Assembly: GCA_036897095.1 (NCBI GenBank)
Contig: JAYMSP010000339.1
Coordinates: 1-56,896 of the forward strand
Direction of reading: 5' to 3'
Length of the DNA: 56,896 nt
From: Plantago elongata
Taxonomy: Eukaryota; Streptophyta; Magnoliopsida; Lamiales; Plantaginaceae
This document shows, piece after piece, positions 1-11,835 of the stretch. Numbering within the stretch: position 1 is the first letter of the stretch; each line of letters begins with the position of its first letter. The position numbers and the translations under genes are program-made. The notes beneath the pieces are model-generated. The model saw only the letters and a program-made list of their open reading frames with translations, did not search any database and had not been told where the DNA came from.

Positions 1-604
1 TCATTTTGCTCATAGACAGATATGTAATGCCTGGCTTCTAATCTTGGCAATCCTCTCCTGTTTGAATATTTGTTTAGTGCATGTAACACATTTCAGCAAT
101 GGGATTATTGCTTAAATTTGGCAAAATTGACTCAAGCTGAGATCTTGCGAAAGCACGGCCATGATCCAGAACATCTTCTCCTCGTATACCAAGATATGTG
201 GCCTCATAAAATTGTAATAGTCCCTCCACATCATCACTCATACATTTCTTGAAGCCACTTTTGTCATCCTTAAACTTGTCAAATATTTCTGCACAAAACA
301 GACATGTATACATCAGCTAGCTAGAAGTTTATGAAATTGGATAATAAAGAATTGGTTTCATTAATAGTACGTACCGCAGGAGATTTTGTGCCCGTGTTGT
401 CTAAGGAGGTTAAAACCAAGAGCAATGCTATGTAAATCAGAGTTGTCTTTGCGAAAATGATCAAAGTTTTCGAATGTATTTAGCAAAGCCTGATCAATTT
501 CCTCTTGAAAATGGTACTCAATGCCTAATCGCTGGATCGTGTCAATTAGTTGCAGTTGTTTCTTTGGAACTCTGTAGCTTCCTGAAGCTCTTTCTTCATA
601 TTTA
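1..604 (-). pseudogene. Terpene synthase, N-terminal part, frameshifted and cut by window edge
   Basis: Two exons read leftward. Exon A (about 604-375) encodes the N-terminal alpha-barrel start, with QLIDTIQRLGIEYHFQEEID and FNLLRQHGHKISC. It ends at a GT donor (374-373), and the next exon opens at 288 after a TTTTGTGCAG acceptor, joining in frame as E-IFDKFKDDK. Exon B contains DVEGLLQFYEATYLGIRGED and SILPNLSNNPIAE, then loses frame between about 88 and 77, where a TAA (76-74) follows. The next frame continues the family sequence (HALNKYSNRRGLPRLEARHY) to the window edge. These are landmarks of plant class I terpene synthases of the TPS-a/b type. The catalytic DDxxD domain would lie beyond position 1. 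Exon 1 with the usual RRx8W motif was not found just upstream, so the gene may also be truncated at its 5' end. Family membership is firm. Pseudogene status rests on one frameshift, which could be a sequencing error. Confidence 0.82.
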
Positions 605-1354
605 CTGATCAAGTCAATAATTTAGCCTTTTTACTCTGTTTACATTGTTGAAGAACTTTGTTGTGAATTGTGATTTATATTCTGGGATTTTAAATCTTGA
701 GCATTTGAATCGAACCTTTTGTGTGTAGTAAAAATATATAGACAAGAGGAAAGGAATTCTAAGAAGATTAGATACCACAAAGACATAAAGCTTTATTGAT
801 AATACTGCAGCTCACATTGTCTGCAGATTAAATAGGGAAAACATCACATATACACAGATGATACACCCATTTAGTTCTAATATCAATGAAGTGTAATTAG
901 GTTAGTAACAAAAATACGTAATAGTTCAGTTTGAATCTCAAAAAAGCATGAAAAACGTAAAGATTTTTCCAAACAACTTCATGGTTGGTATGCGGTTATC
1001 CGATCATACACACAAAAGAATTATTATTTTACAAACATAATTTCACATGTTGTTTTTACCACTCATTCCCACACTTGGTATATGTCACCCCACAAAAACT
1101 CTAAATTATTGTTCTATAAATATAATTTTACATGTCGTAATTATTTTTTATCTCCCCCCCCTCCCAATCCTCCGCGATCACATTGTGAAGACCTAAAAAG
1201 TAGAAAGAAAGGGATTTTTCCCACCTATAACGCTACCCCTACCCTATCCATCCGTTATAGAAAAAAAAAAAAAAAAAAGAGTAGAGATAAGATCGGGTAG
1301 AGCTTCATCGTTAAGAGTGTATATGCCACTATGCCAGCAGGAGATTCGATCTAC
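605..1354. other. Intergenic DNA upstream of the terpene synthase remnant
   Basis: AT-rich DNA with no recognisable coding exon on either strand. It holds a C-rich tract near 1155-1170 and an uninterrupted A-run at about 1261-1278. If the terpene synthase had a nearby first exon it should lie here on the minus strand, but no RRx8W-type coding sequence is visible. Confidence 0.6.
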
Positions 1355-1535
1355 TTATTTGCCTAGACCGGTGAAATAACCTTTCAGGTCGTTCTCAAAA
1401 CCAAGGCGAGAAATGTAGTTTTCTCCGCCTCCAGGAGCTTTCATCGAGTAGCTACCATGCACCACCCGGTTTCGACCCACCAGTTGATGATGCACTGCAT
1501 GCATGCATGTTGTTGTTGCCGCCTTTTCCTGACAT
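1355..1535 (-). pseudogene. Small-protein gene of about 60 codons, interrupted by a 1-nt frameshift
   Basis: An ATG at 1535 opens a Gly/Ser-rich frame beginning MSGKGGNNN and running to GGSKPGGAW, where it meets TAG (1454-1452). Skipping one T at 1454 puts the next frame on line, and it continues in a protein-like way through SMKAPGGGENYISRLGFEND to GYFTGLGK and a TAA at 1357-1355. Both halves have coding-like composition and the second ends in a natural stop. No intron of usable length separates them. The pattern of a basic/Gly-rich start followed by YISR..FE....GYF..L resembles small plant proteins of unknown function, but I cannot name the family. It could be a recently broken gene, a sequencing error, or a chance pair of frames. 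Confidence 0.45.
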
Positions 1536-3089
1536 TTTGATGAATTGCTTTTGAATATTATTTTTTGTTGTTAATTAGAACACTTCCTTTTTGGATTTAA
1601 ATTTGGGCAGGTTATCTTGCTTCCGTTTCCGCGGGTTTCCTAAACTGATACTCTTTTTTGAATGTTAGTTGTCTCTCGTGATGAGGCGGTCCCTATTTGT
1701 CATAAGATTGACCAATAATATTAATAACAAATATTCGCAAGGTTAATCAAAACACCTATGATACTTACAAAAATTACAAGGTATTACAAAAGATGGTAAG
1801 TAAATAAATTATTCAAAAAAAACATATAACTTTTTAAATAAGATATATACTTATATGTTATCAATCAAGATCTCTATGTTGTTAATAAACTCATATTCGT
1901 TTGTAATATGAAAAAATAACATCAATATTGAGACCATAACATTTTAAATGATAATATTAATAATTTTCTTGAGAAAATAAGCCTACTATATCTCAAGATA
2001 ATTGTAATTTACTTTTGTTTAATTATTCAATTCCCTTTACTATTTCTCTATTCTCAAAATTAAAAAATAAAATAAAATAAAACTCCATTGATAAAGACAT
2101 TTTTAATGTGAGATTAATTTTGCCTATAGGACAAAGTCAATTTTTCAAATAATGGGATAATCTCATTATAATTTATAACGACTGAGCCACTAATCAATCG
2201 ATAACTAACGTTTAAACCTGCATCGTTTAATATGACTGGAACTACAAACATTCAACTAGTATGATAATTTCCGTTTTGAGACATACTATGTACGGAGTTG
2301 CTTTTGGAATATATCCAAAGGCTTCATATGAGATGGAAATGGTGGTCTACATGTGTATATCATATCCTTCTCAACCTATATGGATGCTATATTTATAATC
2401 ATCTAACCACGAATCGATTAAGAATCAACCTTCTAAGTAGATTAGGTTACGCGTATTACAGTAATACGTTATTATTCTTTTTGAATTAAAATCCACCCTA
2501 AGTTAGTTTTAAAACCACCCAAATTCATCATACTAGGTGGTAGTGGTCTTACACACCATTTATTCAACTTGTTCGTAACTGAAAGTAGAATGCTTAATCA
2601 AAGAGAAAAAAGACTATTTCCGTTGAACCGTGTGAAAAGGTTATATTCTTGAATAATACTACCCCATCTTAAATTATATGAATCATTTTAATTTTCATAG
2701 TTAATGATTTTAAAATTTAAGCTTGATTTACTCATATATGGTGATTTTAATGGATCGTTAAAAAATATATAATGAAAATTTAACATGTAATTTTTAATAA
2801 TATGAATTTTTATTTTTTTAGCAACATTATCTATGAGTTATTTGTATGTGAAGTTTGAAAATGTTGATCACGAAAAATTAAAAACAATCAGTTTAGAACG
2901 GAGGAAGACTTGTAGTAATAATTTGAGTATGTACAGTGAAGGAAGTCTTTGTATAAGTAGCAAATTCTATTTAGAGATGTTAATAAAAACCCAACTAATA
3001 TTATTTTTAGCAATATATGTATACAATTATCACATCAGTATATCTAATTAGATATCTCACGAAAGTGTTGTTTTCATCAAAAATTTATA
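1536..3089. other. AT-rich intergenic DNA
   Basis: No gene is supported here on either strand. Short open frames at 2298-2489 and 2833-3051 have no family resemblance and look like chance. A possible very degenerate Stowaway relic at about 2659-2907 is discussed among the rejected items. Confidence 0.6.
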
Positions 3090-3315
3090 CTCCCACCGTC
3101 CATTACAATAAAATACGTATCTCATTTATAAAGATCCTACTAGACACGTTTTAAAAATAGTAAAAAGGTACCTCCACTAACTAATTTAATATTCTTATTA
3201 TACTCAAAAAGCAACTACTCTAACTAAAAACCTTTAATTTAATATTTATATTATAATAATAAATAATTAACTGCATTAAAAATAGAAGTTGTCTTATTGT
3301 ACGGAATGGAGGGAG
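3090..3315. mobile_element. Stowaway-type MITE (Tc1/mariner class), about 226 bp
   Basis: The left end reads CTCCCACCGTCCATTAC, and the right end, read on the other strand, begins CTCCCTCCATTCCGTAC. They form imperfect terminal inverted repeats with the CTCCCTCCGT signature of plant Stowaway elements. The element is flanked by TA on both sides (3088-3089 and 3316-3317), the target duplication of this superfamily. The interior is AT-rich and non-coding. It lies downstream of the YAO 3' end. Confidence 0.88.
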
Positions 3316-3350
3316 TATGATTTAACTGGCACAGGTGGAAAAGAATCCCA

Positions 3351-3510
3351 AATTTCCACAAGCTATATCCAACTCTTTAGCAGAGCTCCAGCATATGGAT
3401 TTTTAATCAGGTCCAGCCTTGCAGAGTAGAGTTGTGTCAACGAGCCCAGGTGTGCATCTAATTTCCAAACTGGCAAGCAATATCCAACTCTTTAGCAGAG
3501 CCTCCAGCAT
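3351..3510 (+). repeat. Two direct copies of a block of about 40 bp
   Basis: The phrase ATATCCAACTCTTTAGCAGA, followed by GC(C)TCCAGCAT, occurs near 3365-3394 and again near 3480-3510. Each copy is preceded by an AATTTCCA-like phrase, so a unit of roughly 115 bp was probably duplicated in tandem. No coding meaning is seen. The block lies 3' of the YAO stop codon, between it and the MITE. Confidence 0.7.
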
Positions 3511-4044
3511 GAAATTCATGTCAATAACAGAAGTTTTAAATGAATAATTTAAATCTAATAAATATACTAAGAGCAAGTACTCAAGACAATTGGAAGCATG
3601 TAAGAGTTACAAAATCCACATTGTGTAGTTCCAAGAACAAAATCACAAATAGCCAGTAACAAAATTTGGCAGCATAAATAATGCTTAATAAGGATCAAAA
3701 TGTTGCATGGAATTCTTAAGGTATTACGTTCAAAGTTTAAACTAACAGTTGCTGCAAAACTTTAGCACCGCAAGTAAAGATATGCTCTCCTATTCGCAAT
3801 CACTAACCAGCCCCCAGAGAACAGCTATTTGAAAATGAACTCACAGCAACAATATTTCCGCATCTGAGATGTGTATCATTTTGTAAGGGAGGATCATGGA
3901 TCCAAACCAAGCTATAACAACAGTTTGTCGTTCTCTTCCACTTTCAATAGCTTTAACATACATCCTATTGTATTGATCCGACTCCTCAACATCTCATCTT
4001 GTTTTACACCAATGTGGTTAACAGAACAGAAAATCAGAACTGTA

Positions 4045-6992
4045 TCATGAAAGGTTCAATGAATGTATTGCAACACCATTTCTAGCAGATGCAATTCGTC
4101 CCCACCTCCCTAACCGAGGTTCCTATCAAAAGGAAACCAATATATGTCAGATGAGTGCAACACCTGATGTGTTTACAGACATAGTATAGTATACTGTAAA
4201 ACCCGAAGGTTATGGCATTGTCCATGGAAGTTATGGAACATTTTTCATAAACAGAACAGGCAGTAACAGGATAATAGTTATGTTATGAAGTTGATAATGA
4301 AAGCATGGATAGAGAATGATCCAAAACTAGTCAAGAACTTTTCGTGAATGCAGAGCAAAGGTCACATTTTTATGAATTTTTGCGCGGGATGTGATTTAAT
4401 TAGGAAATACTAAAACAGAAAACACTCACCTTTCCAACCCCAGCAATCAAGAACCTTCCGGATTTAGCAAATGCCAACGAATTTACAAATCCATCCTGAA
4501 TTACAAATCACAGAAACTGTTATAGAAACATCTCGTCATGCTAGAAAAGGGCTATGCATTGGTGTCACAGAAGGAAAAATATAATATTGGAAAGATGATA
4601 TGAAAGAGGTTTCATAAATGCATTCGCAAAAGCTTACCATAGAGAGCTCGAACAAGGGACGGATGCCTTTGGATTCATCCTCAATTCCCCAAAGACGTAC
4701 AGAGCCGTTCCCAGCTCCTGAAGCTGCAAGATCACTGTTTTTACATATAGCAACAGAGTTGACCCAAGAAAGAACCGTCGAACCGAGCTTCAAAGAGTCT
4801 TGCATAACATCTTCTGCAAATATATGAATGAAAGAATGACGAACTGCTATGTCCCCTAACTGAGACCAAAAGAAAAGGTATGGCCCTGTCAGTAGATAGA
4901 CAGGTATTCAGGGAAGGAGATTTATTTACCTATATGGCCATTGGACGGACCATTGTTTTTTAGCTCTACATTGTGCTCGCTAATTAAGGGATGCGCATTT
5001 TTTACAATGTGAACGGGCTTCTTGCGTAACAAATTCCACTGCTCAATGCTCCCATCATCTGATCCTGACAAGAACTCGTCATTGCTGACAAAGCAGCAGC
5101 ACTCCAGTGAAGATGCAGAAGTACGAAATATGAGTTGGGACTCCTCTGGCACCTATTTAGTCATACGTATGTCAAAAAAATTATAATAAAATAACAGGAC
5201 AAGGGTGGATACAGGTTAAAAAAACTGTACAGATGACAGATCCGAGTAATAAGCAATATAATACTACCAGTCGGTGTTGTTTGTTCTATTCCCATTGCTT
5301 ACTACAATCATAACATTTTTCAGTTTAGGTTCAGGAAATCGAGTGCATGCATGAAAGTATGCAAAGCAACAATGGAGAAAGAAACTCCGGTAATAAGTAT
5401 TTTGATCTTCCTTTTTAGCATTTTTTGCATTCATGATTATGACATTAACCATCTTATAGCAAAGATGAAGCATGTAGGCGCAGAAAGGCATATGGATCTA
5501 ATACACATATTGACTTTCCTGTGAAGATTGTTATACCTTCCACAAGTGCATAGTTCGGTCGCGTCCTACAGTCAATACACGTTCTTTTCTTAAGCTGTCT
5601 ATTGTTAACACTTCACTCTGGTGACCAAATAATGTGCTTATGTAAGTTCTATCTTCTGCATTCCAGATCTTGATAGACCGGTCATATGAACCAGAAAACA
5701 GTTCACACGTCCCTTGTCTGAATGTTAAACACGAGACAGGTCCTTTATGGCCCGGAAAAGCCTGCAAGTTGTGCCAATCAAGATTAAATATTACACAAAG
5801 GAACCAAGATTAAATATTACACAAAGGAACCACAGCAGAATGATATCATTAGAACTACAAATTATGACTACGAGCACTATATTTCCCCAAAATGTCACCA
5901 ATTACGCTGTGACATCAATAAAGTATAATAAGAACTTCTAGTGAAACGCGAACCAAACGTGCAAAACCTCAATATATACCTGGAGCATCTTTACTAGAAT
6001 GTATGAAAGACAGTCAACAAATAGAGGAATTTAATCTTTCCTTACTGATGCAGTACGAAACAATTCAACATCTCTAGTATGAAATTTGAGTCTGTTTATC
6101 TATTAACAGTTAACACACCTGTATATGCCCCCGAGTGCGGGTATCCCATAAATGAACATGACGATCATGTCCTCCACTCGCCAAGTATCTGCCATCAGAG
6201 CTGACAGCCAATGCTAAAATATGTTTACTATGCTTAGTTGCTCGCCCTTGCGGGTCTTTTAAACCATGAGACTTCAAAACTTGGTCAGTAGGCCAAGCAT
6301 ATTTTTCAGTTTTACCACTTTCTACATCCCAGTGAACAATATTTCCATCCTTAGAAGCTGAAAACCCTCTCTTATCATCGTCTGATAGAGCCACAGCAGT
6401 CACACATTGCCTATGTTTCACTATAAATCGAAATCCTTCATCAGATTCCGGCTTTTTAACCCTAAAATCGATCAACACAAATGTTAAAAACTAATCAAAG
6501 ATTGTAACTTTGCATCACTCCACACAATTAATCCCCACAAAATTACAATCAATTAACTACAAATAGATACCTCGAAGCAATAGCTTTACGAAGGCGGCCA
6601 CTCTCCTCTTGCTGCTCCTGCTGCAAAGCCCTAGCAATAAGGGAATCCCTATTACCATCATTTTCTCTATCTTCAACATCAAAATCATCAGCATCTTCTT
6701 CTAAATGCTTCCTCTCCTTCTCCTTCAGACTCGCCAAATGCTCGTGAGCCAAGCGCCTCCGCTTCTCAGCAGGATTCTCAATAATCTCTTCATCCCTCCC
6801 GGCTTCTATTTCAGCATCGGAACCAAAAGCTACCTCCTCGTCACTGCTGTCAATTATTTCATCCTCGAAACTACGGCGCCGTTTTGATTTAGCGGGTTCA
6901 AAAAACGAATCTTTTGACACAGGGGCACGATTCTTCCCATTGCTCCCGTTTTGATAAGCACCCCTCTTCTTTCCCGAGCCTTTTCCTCTCAT
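4045..6992 (-). CDS. YAO: U3 snoRNP-associated WD40 protein YAO / RRP9 (U3-55K)
   Basis: Seven exons: 6992-6571, 6461-6119, 5761-5537, 5152-4930, 4813-4638, 4495-4430 and 4122-4045. Together they make 1533 nt, 510 residues, every junction GT-AG and in frame. The first ~140 residues are charged and low-complexity with an SKRRR nuclear signal and acidic stretches. The remainder is a seven-bladed WD40 propeller, with blades ending in IVHWD, VHLWD, IKIWN, MHLWK, IEQWN, VRLWG and LGRWG. RRP9/U3-55K binds the U3 box C/D snoRNA and acts in the nucleolus in 18S pre-rRNA processing. The Arabidopsis relative YAOZHE is required for embryo and gametophyte development. The start is the first ATG before the basic N-terminus. 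The match to the family runs from end to end, including the C-terminal SLNLS. It is transcribed divergently from DRT111. Confidence 0.95.
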
Positions 6993-7004
6993 GTTCTCCG
7001 TGTA

Positions 7005-7057
7005 GATTGTACTCGCCGGAAATATATATCAGCTATAAGGGATTGTACTCGCCGGAA
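7005..7057. repeat. 17-bp direct repeat in the YAO leader
   Basis: GATTGTACTCGCCGGAA occurs at 7005-7021 and again exactly at 7041-7057, just upstream of the YAO start codon at 6992. It lies in the presumed 5' leader or core promoter. Function is unknown, and a small local duplication is the simplest reading. Confidence 0.75.
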
Positions 7058-7141
7058 TATGGGTTGTAGAGGGAGTCGCCGGTATGTATGCTGAGTAGCA
7101 GGCCCCTGAGCAGGGTGAGGTGCGCAGAGGTTTAAGAGTTC

Positions 7142-7149
7142 TAGGGTTT
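7142..7149 (-). promoter_or_regulatory. Telo-box (AAACCCTA) upstream of YAO
   Basis: The plus strand reads TAGGGTTT, giving AAACCCTA in the YAO direction about 150 bp above its ATG. This word is common in promoters of plant ribosome-biogenesis and translation genes, which fits the gene. Single short motifs also arise by chance, so function is inferred. Confidence 0.5.
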
Positions 7150-7234
7150 TGAGTGTTCTGAATGATGGAATGTGACTAGAAAAACCTTGGGAGAACGCTT
7201 TAGAAACGGATGGAGCGCCGGTGCGTGAAGTCAA

Positions 7235-8240
7235 ATTACCAATCCGTCCCCACTTGGGATGTTTTACAGTGATTGCCCCTGGATTATTAAAAATTGCATG
7301 AAATCCGCATTAGGTTAGGAAATTAGTTATGCTCTCTTCATCTTAAAACTCAGTTCATTATTATACTGCAAATAAGTTCAATACAATTTTATTCAATTCA
7401 GTTATATTAATACAAAAAATAATAGATTCTTAATGTGTAAAACCTATTAAGTTATTAAAAAAGAAAAAATGTGCAAAAAATATCATGAGCTAAAGCTCCA
7501 TGAGTTGTTAAAAATGATATGTGTAAGGTACACTAAGAGTTTCTTCGCTATACAATCAATACATATTTGCATCGTATATATCTATCATATACACCATGGG
7601 GTATTGTGCAGATTTGATAAGATATCAGTGAAATTTTAACATTGCATTAATTTGTATTAAATAAAACGTAAACAAACATCATTTGGAGTATATAATGTGA
7701 TTGTACCTCACAGTTTTACACGACTTAAAACTAACGGAGTAGTTGGTCATGTTGTATTTCATTCTTACTTGTAGTATCTCATATCTCTTAATTGCAATAA
7801 CACAAAACGGTCTATTTTTACAGATGGGTTACGTTACTAATGAAACCACATATATTTTTAATCAAAATATTTATATTGTTAACGAAATAAATATTATACT
7901 AATATAAAATTTTAAATATTTATGAATTTTGATTAATACTACCAATGTAGATAATTTATTGCAAAATGAATTAAGATGTTTGTATTTTAGTTTCCTCATG
8001 AATACAATCCTAGAGGATGAAAAAAAGAAATAAATACAATCCTAGAGTTTGTGATGGCCTTATTAAAATGGGTCACGGTCTGACGGATTATAGTGTTTAG
8101 GTATGTGACAACTACAAATATGCTCAACTCCAATTGATCATAAATTACAAAAATTAGTCCGTGTTCAGATCCAAGCCCATTATTATCACTGAACGGAGCT
8201 ACAGTACTGATCAGTCATCCCAAAACAAAAGTGGTACATC
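7235..8240. other. Divergent promoter region between YAO and DRT111
   Basis: About 1 kb of AT-rich DNA without a supported gene. A site II-type word AGCCCA (AAGCCCATT context) lies at 8174-8179, about 60 bp before the DRT111 start codon. Two similar phrases AATACAATCCTAGAG occur near 8003 and 8035. Confidence 0.55.
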
Positions 8241-10937
8241 ATGCTTGGCGGGTTGTACGGCGACCTTCCTCCGCCTTCTTCCACGACGGAGGACAGCTCA
8301 ACCACCACATCGACGACCAATGTCTGGTCTAGCAGCGCAAAGATGGCTCCAGCCGCTCTTCGCAAGCCCTTCCCCCCTCCCCAAACCATCCTCCGTACGC
8401 TTCCCCCCAAACCCAAACCCTCCACAATCACCAGGCTCCCCAATTCCGACGAGAACACAAACCCTAACCCTACCTCCTCCTTCCAGCCGGCTCTAGTCGG
8501 AGTCACCAGCTCCGTGATCGAGGAGTACGACCCCGCCCGACCTAACGACTACGAGGAGTATCTCCGGGAGCGAAAGCGGAAGCAAGCGGAGGCGGAACTG
8601 CGGAGGGAATTGGAGGAGAGGGAGAAGAGAGATAGAGAGAGGGAGGAGAGGGAGAGGAAGGAGAGAGATAGGGATAGGGATAGGGAGTTGAATGTGTCTG
8701 GAGAGGAGGCGTATAGGAGGAGAGCGGCTTTGAGCGGTAGTGGTGGTCCGAGGAGATCGGTGTCTCCTCCGGCGGCTATGGAGAGTGGGGAAGGGTTTAG
8801 CATTGGGAAGTCGGAGAGTGGGGGGCTGGGATTGGGAGCTGAGGGGAAGATGACGGCGGCGCAGAGGATGATGGCGAAGATGGGGTGGAAGAAGGGGCAG
8901 GGGTTGGGGAAGCAGGAGCAGGGGATTACGACGCCGTTGGTGGCGAAGAAGACGGATAAGAGAGCTGGAGTTATTGTTAATGCTAGTGAGTCGAATAAGA
9001 AGGTTAAGAGTGTTAATTTCAATGGGCCGCCAACAAGAGTTGTACTCTTGAGAAATATGGTATGGGTTATGTGCTTTACTTACTGCTGTTTGTTTTGCTT
9101 TCATGCTCTGTCTGTGTTATGGATGTTCGTGATGTGAAGTATATCTCTGTGTTTCATAGTATCAGCTTAGATGAATAGTATGGAGCCTTGGTTAGCAGAC
9201 GTACAGATTAGATAGTGTGGAGCTTGGTTGGATTAAACACAACGGAGAGGATTTGTAGAATTTTCTTGTTATGATGTGTAAGAAATGACTTCAAATCATA
9301 GTTCATGAGTGTCTTGGTGGTGAGGTTACTATATTTGATATTATGTTGCTAGCTAGTTAGGATGATGTTCAAAATAGTCTTCCTGTGTTGGTGTTGGTTG
9401 GCGGGTGAGGTCATAAGTATCAGAAAATAATGTGTTTCTAATTGGATGTCAAAGCATATTGTTAATCACTTCCAATTAAATGTTCCTGCACTCTTATCAC
9501 ATAAGTATGCCCCTGTATTGTTGCTTTCAGTGGCACTCCAACTTCACTCTTTGTTTGGATTGCTTATGAATACTGAAATCGTGTCCCATACTCTTATTAC
9601 TCTGGTGGTGTCAATCATTAAGTGAACAGATTCTCTGCTATTTGATGTACATTTCCTTGAGAGCCAACTTTAAGTAATATTGCAACTCGGATCAAATTCC
9701 AAGTATATGCCTATTGATAGTCAAATGCCTCTATATCATATGCATAATTTTCAAGGTATTGCGTGGTTAATAATAATAATTCTAAATGCTGGATCTTTCT
9801 GCATTTTGCCTCTTGGGGCCTTATCAGGTGAATCACTGGTCAAATATTGCATATTGGATGTCTTTTTTGGGCATTAACTTTCAGTATAAGTACATGCTTG
9901 ATGCAGCTGCAAGTCTGTTTCTTCTTTTCATTTCTTTTTTTGCCTTTGATATTTTTGAATTATATAGAACGTTCATATGTGAATGCTTGTCTGTAGGTCA
10001 GTTATACATGTTCATCAGGTAGTTGTAGATACAAATACAAAAGCATGTGCAGTAGAGTCCACTCTCCTCAAGTGACATTGTTATCTCAAAACATTTTAGC
10101 TTGTCTGGAAATAAAACATAAATAAGTATGAAACAAAAAGAAGTTCATGGAATTCATAGATGTAAATTAGCATTCACAATAATTGAAAAGAGAAGAACCT
10201 TATTTTAGGACATAGTTGGAGATGCTTCTATAGTATATTGAGCAATTTTAGGAGTATGTTTTAACCACCGTAGATAGAGAATGTCAAAGTCATAGCGTAT
10301 GAAGTTCGAACAATACACAAATTATATATGGCTCAATCATATTTTTTCATGGCTGGAGAATAGTCACAGCTTTCTCAGCTTGTAATACCCTTTTGGCATT
10401 CATTTAGGAGTCTGGTGCCATAACCAATTCTTTTTTAATGATTCTTCCTGAGTTCAACATAACTTTCATGAACATGGGAAGTAGCATTTCCAATTTTGTG
10501 CAAGGGTTCGAAAGCTTGACATCTTATTAGAGTATGGGCGTTATAAAAGATACATATTCTTCTGTTTAATGGTATAACATGAGCAGCTTGACATTTGTAT
10601 TATGTGATTGACATGCTGTGGCTTTTCTTTGTGTGTGAAGGTTGGTCCGGGTGAGGTGGATGATGATTTAGAAGGGGAGGTGGCAGAGGAGTGTTCCAAG
10701 TTCGGAAAAGTTACACGGGTCCTTATATTTGAAATTACAGAACAAAACTTCCCACACGAAGAAGCTGTGAGGATATTTATACAGTTTGAGAAATCAGAGC
10801 AAGCAACAAAAGCCCTTATCGAACTTGAAGGTCGTTTTTTTGGAGGAAGGATTGTTCGGGCTGGCTTTTATGATGAGGATAGATTTGCTAACAACGAGTT
10901 GGCTCCATTACCAGGAGAAATTCCTGGTTTCTTCTGA
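8241..10937 (+). CDS. DRT111: Splicing factor SPF45/RBM17 homologue (DRT111/SFPS)
   Basis: Exon 1 is 8241-9059 and exon 2 is 10641-10937, around a 1581-bp intron (GTATGG...GAAG). The protein is 371 residues. The N-terminus MLGGLYGDLPPP is the conserved family start. SVIEEYDPARPNDYEEY lies near 91-107, then an Arg/Glu/Asp-rich helix (~110-150). A G-patch (about 204-246) contains MGWKKGQGLGK and ends RAGVIVN. A U2AF-homology RRM (about 265-360) carries the R-F-F loop at 337-339, the RXF signature that binds ULM peptides of U2AF/SF1/SF3b155-type partners. SPF45 proteins act in the nucleus in 3' splice-site choice. In Arabidopsis the gene affects phytochrome and ABA responses through splicing, and the older name reflects rescue of bacterial DNA-repair mutants. 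Two overlapping frames on the opposite strand of exon 1 reflect its repetitive codons only. Confidence 0.96.
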
Positions 10938-11835
10938 ATATTTAGTTTTTTTAACGTTGCAAGGTTCAGCTCTGCATGGTTGGTTGTCTTGAAGTATGTG
11001 AAGTTAGGGTTGTGGTCTGAGGCAATTGTCACTTACTCAGTTGTTAGCATGTCTTATAAAACTGGCATTCGGCAATTTCACTTGTAAGAAAATGATGAAT
11101 AGATGAGGTTCTAGACGCTGTTGTCTGTCTGGAACATTTGTGTTTTTTTTTAATCTTCTTAACAGTTTAAAACTTGTGATTGATATGATGTGTCTACCAA
11201 ATGTAATTGGGCGTCCGTCTCAATTTTGAGTCTTTGACAAAAAACTTCCATGGAGCAAGAACCGGCTACCACCATGTGATTTATTTCATTTTCTTCGACA
11301 ACACTCTCGCCTCCCATGCACCTATTATTAACAAACTGGGTGATATGGACCCGTATAAAATTACTTCGTCAATCAATTGAGACCCCAACAATTATCAAAG
11401 GTAAAACTGAATACAAAGTAAGGTTCCAACTTAATGAACTCTCTCATTTACCTCCTTCCACTAGTTTCTTATAACTTATATAAACTAAAGTAATATCCAT
11501 TTTGTAACGGCTTTGTAATAAGAAAATTTAGTTTATACTGATATAAGTAAGTGTATTACTATTTAAGAACATATGTACAACTTTTAAATAAACGCAAAAA
11601 TCTTAAAAGGTAGGATGAGTAGTTGTGTGTTGTAAAATAATGTATTGAAATTGAGAAGAAAGAAAAGTTACATGGACGAATATTGAATAATCACCAAATA
11701 CATGGGCATAACTGACATGGGTTTATCAGAGTCGATACTCTGAGCTAAAAATCCTAAAACCCTTGAAGAAACAGGCAGCCATTTCGATTGACAGAAGGAA
11801 GCAAATCCAGTGAAACAAAAGAAGACGACGAGAAG
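10938..11835. other. Region between DRT111 and the bL20 gene
   Basis: It holds the presumed DRT111 3' untranslated region and the bL20 promoter and leader. No open frame with family resemblance is present. In-frame codons upstream of the bL20 ATG contain no other ATG. Confidence 0.55.

Noticed and set aside
1355-1535. Intron explanation for the frame change in the small-protein locus
   Set aside because: The only GT...AG between the two halves spans about 18 bases, far too short for a plant intron.
2659-2907. Possible old Stowaway element
   Set aside because: The ends CTACCCCATCTT and, in reverse, CTTCCTCCGTTC vaguely pair, but there is no TA on the right side and the identity is too low to separate from chance.
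8493-9104. Long open frames antisense to DRT111 exon 1
   Set aside because: They mirror the GAG/AGG-rich coding repeats of DRT111 and give low-complexity Leu/Arg/Ser proteins.
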